A stretch of 35,036 nucleotides of DNA from NCBI GenBank assembly GCA_903881535.1, contig CAIRTT010000249.1, forward strand, positions 1-35,036. The letters run 5' to 3'. The stretch is from an uncultured Armatimonadota bacterium. Its GTDB lineage: Bacteria; Armatimonadota; Armatimonadia; Armatimonadales; Armatimonadaceae. The notes below the pieces were generated by a model. It was not told where the DNA came from, did not search any database, and was given only the letters and a program-made list of their open reading frames with translations. Positions 27,262 to 33,300 of this stretch are shown in pieces. Numbering within the stretch: position 1 is the first letter of the stretch; every line of letters begins with the position of its first letter. The position numbers and the translations under genes were made by a program.

Positions 27262-29857
27262 TAGCGTCGAAGAGAAGAAGCGCTGCGAGACCAGCCTAGC
27301 CGAGTTTGTGAAGTGTGCTTGGCACGTGGTAGAACCTCCCGGCACAAAGCTGATCTGGAACTGGCACTTGGACGTCATCTGCGCATACATGGAAGCGGTG
27401 TACGCCGGGGGCATCAAACGCCTGATTGTGAATATCCCGCCGGGCACGATGAAGTCGCTGGTGATCATGGTCTTCTACCCCAGCTGGGTCTGGACTCAGC
27501 GTCAGGGCGAGAGATTCCTGTGCGGCACGAACGACGGGACTCTGGCGACACGCGACGCGGTCAGGATGCGGCAGCTGATCACCTCCGAGTGGTACAAGTC
27601 GCACTGGGGTGCCAAGGTGCAGCTCTCGGTCGACCAGCAGGACAAAGGCCTGTTTGCCAACACCTACCGCGGCCACAGGGAGTCCCAGTCGATACTGGGC
27701 AAGGTAACTGGTAAGAGAGGCAGTTGCATTGCCGGCCATGTGTCTATTGAGACTGAGCAAGGCCCGATTGCTATGGAATTGCTGTGCTCTATGCCGTCAC
27801 CGCCCAGAGTATGGACGTTTAATATTGAGACTGGGAGCGCAGAGCTTCAGGCTGTTGTAGCTACGCGCAAATTAACGGCTGTAAAGACGATAGACGTTTG
27901 CACGCTTGCCGGTAACTTGCTAACATGCACGCCAGATCATTTGATCTTTGCGAGCGGAAACTATGCAAAAGCAGAAAGCGTCGCCGGGTGCAGCTTGTCC
28001 ATCATGCAAAGGCCCAACCGGACGGCGCAACGGGCTGCCCATCCGATGCAGCTCATGCGCAAAAGTTCGGTTGCAATGCATAACATGCGGAATTGGTTTT
28101 CAGCGGGATGGCGCGGAAATCGACAAGCATGCCCGCAGGGGATTGAAAGACGGGCCATTTTGCAGCAAGGCCTGCAACAAGCCGATAAGAAATCCCCAGC
28201 CGATCGTAAGGCAGTGCGCACACTGTGGCAGCAACTACCGTCCTCGCTCATTAGATCCATCAAGGAAGTTCTGCAGCAGGGTTTGCTATTGTGCGGCCCC
28301 ATCGCCAATAAAAGTCTTGCAGCCAAAGCCTTGTGCTCAGTGTGGATTGATGATGACAATCACAAGCATACGACGCAAGTATTGCGGAATGTCCTGCAAA
28401 AACAAAGCCCACTCGGTCAGGATGCAAGGTTCTGGCAATTCCCACTTTACAAAAGCAACCAGCCGAGATGGACTGTTCAGGCGCATGGCTTTGATAGTAT
28501 TGGAAAGGGATTGGTATTGTTGCGCAGCTTGTGGAACGCGAAAAGACTTCCGGCGGCTGTCGGTTCACCACATCGACCACGACCCGGATCACAACGAGCC
28601 GTACAATCTAATCAGCCTGTGCAGCTCTTGTCACAACACACACCACAGGTCTATCAATCCGCCTGCTGGATTGAAGACGGAGAAGCTGAAGGGCATGGCT
28701 CATGCCCGGTCGATGTCTATGACATACAAGTTGCAGCAAACAGCAACTTCTTTGCTGGCGGAATATTAGTCCACAATTGTTTGCTGTGGGACGATCCCCA
28801 CGACGCCAACTCGGTCGAGTCTGACGTGCAGCGGCAATCGGTCATCGACGCCTACGACCAAGGCTGGTCAAGCCGACGCAATGATCTGGAAAATTCGCCG
28901 ATCGTCATCGTTATGCAGCGAGTTCACTACGCCGACATCACCGGTCATTTGCTGAAGAAAGGCAACTGGACACGGCTGGCGATCCCCATGCGGTTTGACC
29001 CAGACACGACGTACGACCCGGTCGCTGACCTGAACCGGCCCGACCTGAAGGATCCCCGGACTGAGGCAGGGCAGCTGCTGTTCCCACAGAAGTTCCCCGA
29101 TGTAGCGGTCAAAGAGCTTGAGGCCAACCTAGGCTCCTACGGCACCGCTGGGCAGCTCCAGCAAAACCCCTCGCCGAAGGGTGGCGGTATCCTGCGGTCG
29201 AGCCTGATCAACCTGTGGCCGAACACCAAGCCCCTGCCGATCATGCAGTACATCGTCCAGTCATACGACACGGCCTTTACGGAAGACACCATGAACGACC
29301 CCACTGCCTGCACTGTCTGGGGCGTGTTCTGGCATGAAGGCAAGACCAACATCATGCTGATCGACTGCTGGCAGGAGCACATGGAGTACCCCGCGCTGCG
29401 TCAGAGGGTGATCAAGGAGTGGTCGAGCAAGTACGCCGGCAACCCCAAAGACATCAGCAACCCGGCCCGATCCCCGGACATCGTCCTGATCGAGAAGAAA
29501 GGGTCAGGCCAGTCGCTGCTGCAAGACCTGTCAGCGACCAAGATCCGGATCGCCGGCTACAACCCCGGTCTGGCCGGCAAGGTGGCACGTGCCCACCTGA
29601 TCACCCCGATCATGGACAGCGGCGTCATCTGGATCATTGAGTCCAAGGCTGGCGACTCGTGGCCGACTTGGGCGACGTGGCTGGAAAAGCAGATCGACCG
29701 ATTCCCGAACGACGAGCACGACGATGGGGTAGACACCATGACCCAAGCCCTGCGCTACCTGAAAGACTCCGGCTTCGTGTCCCTGAGCCAGAGCGAACGC
29801 ATCCACGAGAACCGCCCGCTAATCACAAAGGAGAAGGGGAACCCCTATGCCCAGTAA
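27179..29857 (+). CDS. terL: Terminase large subunit, interrupted by an intein
   Basis: The 892-residue precursor comprises a 541-residue terminase in two parts, residues 1-182 and 534-892. The ATPase part has a Walker A-like NIPPGTMKSLVI (about 89-100; non-canonical Met for Gly/Lys spacing) and a Walker B CLLWDDPHD (534-542) right after the intein. The nuclease part has RNase-H-like acidic residues: SYDTAFTED, VLIEKKGSGQS and DEHDDGVDTM. It packages DNA through the portal. Splicing must remove residues 183-533 to restore the Walker B strand, so activity depends on the intein. Confidence 0.92.
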   Translation: MTMEQQAEDLFRMFLATGQHRAIALTIDSVEEKKRCETSLAEFVKCAWHVVEPPGTKLIWNWHLDVICAYMEAVYAGGIKRLIVNIPPGTMKSLVIMVFYPSWVWTQRQGERFLCGTNDGTLATRDAVRMRQLITSEWYKSHWGAKVQLSVDQQDKGLFANTYRGHRESQSILGKVTGKRGSCIAGHVSIETEQGPIAMELLCSMPSPPRVWTFNIETGSAELQAVVATRKLTAVKTIDVCTLAGNLLTCTPDHLIFASGNYAKAESVAGCSLSIMQRPNRTAQRAAHPMQLMRKSSVAMHNMRNWFSAGWRGNRQACPQGIERRAILQQGLQQADKKSPADRKAVRTLWQQLPSSLIRSIKEVLQQGLLLCGPIANKSLAAKALCSVWIDDDNHKHTTQVLRNVLQKQSPLGQDARFWQFPLYKSNQPRWTVQAHGFDSIGKGLVLLRSLWNAKRLPAAVGSPHRPRPGSQRAVQSNQPVQLLSQHTPQVYQSACWIEDGEAEGHGSCPVDVYDIQVAANSNFFAGGILVHNCLLWDDPHDANSVESDVQRQSVIDAYDQGWSSRRNDLENSPIVIVMQRVHYADITGHLLKKGNWTRLAIPMRFDPDTTYDPVADLNRPDLKDPRTEAGQLLFPQKFPDVAVKELEANLGSYGTAGQLQQNPSPKGGGILRSSLINLWPNTKPLPIMQYIVQSYDTAFTEDTMNDPTACTVWGVFWHEGKTNIMLIDCWQEHMEYPALRQRVIKEWSSKYAGNPKDISNPARSPDIVLIEKKGSGQSLLQDLSATKIRIAGYNPGLAGKVARAHLITPIMDSGVIWIIESKAGDSWPTWATWLEKQIDRFPNDEHDDGVDTMTQALRYLKDSGFVSLSQSERIHENRPLITKEKGNPYAQ
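27725..28777 (+). other. Intein in TerL lacking an in-frame endonuclease (351 residues)
   Basis: Block A is CIAGHVSIETEQGPIAMELL, with Cys1 after KRGS. Block B is GNLLTCTPDHLIFASG, with the TxxH motif. Block F is VDVYDIQVAANSNFFAGG and block G is ILVHN followed by Cys+1. These are complete hallmarks of a class 1 splicing domain. The roughly 230 residues between them (about 95-325) have no LAGLIDADG or HNH motif. They are rich in Q, R, L and S, as expected for an out-of-frame reading. The HNH gene lies in the +1 frame of the same DNA. Confidence 0.92.
27963..28769 (+). CDS. HNH homing endonuclease encoded out of frame inside the intein
   Basis: 268 residues from the ATG at 27963; an upstream TTG at 27948 is possible, and a TGA at 27942 closes the frame. 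Four to five CxxC-type zinc knuckles (CPSC, CITC...CSKAC, CAHC...CSRVC, CAQC...CGMSC) precede the catalytic unit VLERDWYCCAACG...LSVHHIDHDPDHNEPYNLIS and CSSCHNTHH. His, Asn and His of the HNH fold are all present. It runs in frame +1 relative to terL and stops 8 bases before the intein ends. The ribosome site (GAGCGGA) is weak. It is the presumed mobility enzyme of the intein. Confidence 0.88.
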   Translation: MQKQKASPGAACPSCKGPTGRRNGLPIRCSSCAKVRLQCITCGIGFQRDGAEIDKHARRGLKDGPFCSKACNKPIRNPQPIVRQCAHCGSNYRPRSLDPSRKFCSRVCYCAAPSPIKVLQPKPCAQCGLMMTITSIRRKYCGMSCKNKAHSVRMQGSGNSHFTKATSRDGLFRRMALIVLERDWYCCAACGTRKDFRRLSVHHIDHDPDHNEPYNLISLCSSCHNTHHRSINPPAGLKTEKLKGMAHARSMSMTYKLQQTATSLLAEY

Positions 29858-30086
29858 GCCGCGAACGAGCGCCCGCTTGGTGCTCAACGGCAGACGATGC
29901 CAGTGCCCGACCTGCAAGGAGTATTTCAGTACGATCACCAACTTCGACAAGCACCGGGTAGGCGACCACGCCACCGGCAAGGTCTGCGTCGACCCGGAGT
30001 CTGTCGGCATGGCCATCGCCACAGCAGGCAGCTCAACCTATTGGATCACCCCCAGCAAAGACGGAAAGTTTTATGACAGCGAGTGA
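29847..30086 (+). CDS. FDXHR-type small zinc-binding protein
   Basis: 79 residues starting inside the terL 3' end. RCQCPTCKEYFSTITNFDKHRVGDH gives two Cys and two His for one zinc, and the FDxHR core is typical of a family of small phage zinc-binding proteins. The rest (VCVDPESVGM...YWITPSKDGKFYD) is also family-like. It overlaps both neighbours. The role is unknown; nucleic-acid binding is likely. Confidence 0.8.
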   Translation: MPSKPRTSARLVLNGRRCQCPTCKEYFSTITNFDKHRVGDHATGKVCVDPESVGMAIATAGSSTYWITPSKDGKFYDSE

Positions 30087-30273
30087 GAAAAGCCAGAGCA
30101 CCCGGATAATGATCAACGCCAAGGGCGTCGTGGCCCAGCTGCGGATGAGGCCGGGTATTTTTGAGGTTGAGTCTGGCCCGAGGTTTGGCGAGAGCGTGGG
30201 CGCCGGCAATCACGTAGACGAGATGGTAGAGATCTTCAAGGCGTGGATAAAAACAGAGCTTGACACTGAGTAG
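30073..30273 (+). CDS. Small hypothetical protein
   Basis: 66 residues (MTASEKSQSTRIMINAKGVVAQLRMRPGIFEVESGPRFGESVG...) beginning 14 bases before the previous stop. It has beta-rich residues 10-40 and an acidic helical end. No family is recognised. It lies between the zinc protein and the giant ORF. Confidence 0.6.
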   Translation: MTASEKSQSTRIMINAKGVVAQLRMRPGIFEVESGPRFGESVGAGNHVDEMVEIFKAWIKTELDTE

Positions 30274-30337
30274 ACAACTGGAACGGTGACACAGAAAGTG
30301 TTAAAGTACGGGGTACTACTCTTTGACGGGGTGAGTT

Positions 30338-33300
30338 ATGCCTAAGAAAACTGCTCCCCAGAACACTGGCCTGTTCAACAAGATGCTTGGCTCGATAGCC
30401 AAAGGCGTCGGCACGGCCACCAGTTCGCACCCGGTTGACTCCCTGCTTGGGTTTGTATCCCCCGACCTGTTAGCTATGAAGCTGGACGCCGAGAAGGCCG
30501 GCAACGCCTACCCAGTTGCAGACCGCTGGAACGGCCCCGGCGACGCCATGCGCCACCTGATGTTCTCTTCCAAGCTGGCCGACCGCTACGGGCAGATCCC
30601 GTCGCAGCTGGAGAGCCTTGCCCACGAGTACCTGCTGAATTTTGGCGAGTCTTCCGCAGAGCGCGAGATGGATCTATACAACGACACGCTGGGACGATCC
30701 ATTGCCGGGCAGACGTCAGACCCAGCCGAGATGCAGCGCCTTGCCCAGAAGTACGTGGATGAGGGCACAGCCAAGACCATCAAGGGCAAAGAGGGCGCAC
30801 CGAGCAACTACGGCGGCGGTGGCGCCGTAATCAAGGCTGCTGAGAGGGCTGCGGCAAGGGCGGTAGAGAAGAGCGCCGCTAAACCTGTGTTACATGCCGC
30901 ACCAAACGTAGTAAACATGAACAACATCCCCGACGAAAAAGAAGGGTATCTGAGGCTGTATCATGGGGGTTCTGAAGAGGGCTTTACAAGTGTCCCGGAT
31001 TCTTCAACAACTGCCGGCTTTTCTTTTGACGGATTATTTGCACACCCTGAAAAGCGAAGTTCATGGGGCGCACATGGCAATGGTTCTAACTATTTTGCCG
31101 ATATAAAAGAACCTGAAATTCTGACCCAAAACGCACTGGATTACCACATTCCTTACGAAAACACGGTGGCTGCACTTAAGAAAGCAATGCCTTGGCTTAA
31201 TGATAATGATGTCGATCTTGCTCACTCTGCTGTAATTGAAGACAAAAATGTTCATGACATGGACGCAAATGATGTTTCTAGAGTTTTCCGCGCAGATGAT
31301 CCCGGCCAAGCATCTTGGGAAGCGCAGCGCCTTCGAGGAAATGTAGCGCGAAATTTGGGATATAAAGCTGTGGAAATGGGCGACGAACATGGCACCAGCT
31401 ATCTCATGATGCCCGGTGTGCCTCTCACGCAAGTAATAGAAACAGACTCATCTGACCTAGGCCATGCCCACGGCGGCCTGATTGGCTTGGCTCAGAAGTA
31501 CGGTGGCGGCGGCCTGATCAGAAAGTACGACGAGGGTGGTGATGTCGCTGTACCAGATACCCAACCTAGTATCATGGGCGCACTGAAAGACCCGCAGTTC
31601 CGCCAAGACGTAGCTAACAACTTCAGGGATGCCGCGTATCGGGGTGCGGTGGCAGGTACGTTGGGTGCTCCGGTAGACATTGCTAACATGTTGGCTAACT
31701 TGGGCACAGCCGGTTACGGCTACCTTGGCAACAAGGCGGGTATGCTCCGTGGTTCCGAGATGCCAGCCACGTACAACGAACCAGTAGGCGGGTCAGAGTG
31801 GATAGGCAACAAGCTGCGGGACTATGGTGTCATCGGTGGCAACCGTAACTTAACCGCAGAAGTGATAGCAGGGTTAGGACTCCCGCTGGTACCAGTTGCT
31901 GCCGAGGCTCGCATACCGCAGATGGATAGAGCGTTGGAACAGATGGCCGCCAACTACGCTGCCAAAGACGATTTAAATGCCGGTGCTTTTGGTCAGCGTG
32001 GGGCCATAAAGCTGAGAGGGGGCAATTGGCTTAAGGGTAGTATAGAAGAGTCGTTGAATGGGTTGAAGGCAAGAACAATGAACGAATTTGAGCTTAAAAA
32101 TTTAGCAGAAAGTCAGGGCGTTGATGTAGCTGAAAGAATGCGCATCAACCAACAACCCGCAGAAGCACTCAACAACTGGGTAGACAAAACCCTTACCAAG
32201 TACGTCAAGAACGACATGGGTACGCCGGAAGACCCGTTGCGGATAATGGCGGATAAGCATGCCGTGGACAAACCTGCCAAGCTAGCTGAGGTGCAAGGGC
32301 GTATTGATGCCTTTGCTGCTAAGATGGAACAGACGGCTAGGGAGCGTGGAGTGCCTGTTGGGGATCTAACCTCTATGCGCCAGCAGATGATCGGTTTGGA
32401 GAAAGAGAAAGCATTGGTGGAAGCTAGACAAGGACTTCATTTTGAACCCCAACAACGCGGTCCTCAAATAATAGAAGATCTGCGTCACAATCGAGAGATG
32501 GAGGGTTTTCCGGGCGCAGGCTTTGGTCAATCGGAACTCGCTCGGAGATGGGAAACCGCTACCGACAAGGTTATACACCCAGAGCAAGCGCGAGACATAC
32601 TACGAGGACCGAATTACGTAAACGCAGCCATTGCCAAGGCACACGTTGACCATTCTTTGGCAAATGATCCGTGGTTGTTAAAAGTGCCTCCGGAAACAAA
32701 AGTGTATGACTTACCAGCTACCATGCGCCCTCCTGAGCACCTCGGCTTTGACCACCTCATCGACGAACTGCGCAACGCTACCAACCCTGAATCTGGCTTG
32801 CCCAAAGAGTTGCTGATTAACCCTAAAGATTTGCCCAAGATAACGATGGAGCAGGCCGTTGACCGCGTAGCTGACATAAATGCGTGGCGTGCTGCCCAGA
32901 AAGTTGAAGCCAATAAAGCAATGGCCAACAACCCTGCTACGTTCACGCACAAAGAGTATCCTGAGCAGGGTATGAAATGGGTGCAGTTGAAACGTCCTGA
33001 AGCTGTTCTTGAAGAAGGGCACGTTCCGGGCGCAGTATCAGGTTATCCAGATTTACATGGCATCATTGACCAACGCACCGGACAAAGCGTGTCACCGGGT
33101 CGGTACAATCCAGAAGAAGCTATGGACTTGTATAAGAGGGAAGAGCGCACCAAGTCTCTAGCCGACGCACTCAAGCACGAAGGCGACACAATGCGCCACT
33201 CTGTTGGAGGGTATGGAGTAAAAGGGGGGTATGGGGCTGGGGGCATAGACGCTATACTTGACGGCAGGGCTAGTATCTTTTCGCTTCGTGATGCCGAAGG

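Noticed and set aside
27725-28777. LAGLIDADG or in-frame HNH domain in the intein
   Set aside because: The in-frame linker shows no such motif. The only endonuclease motifs are in the +1 frame.
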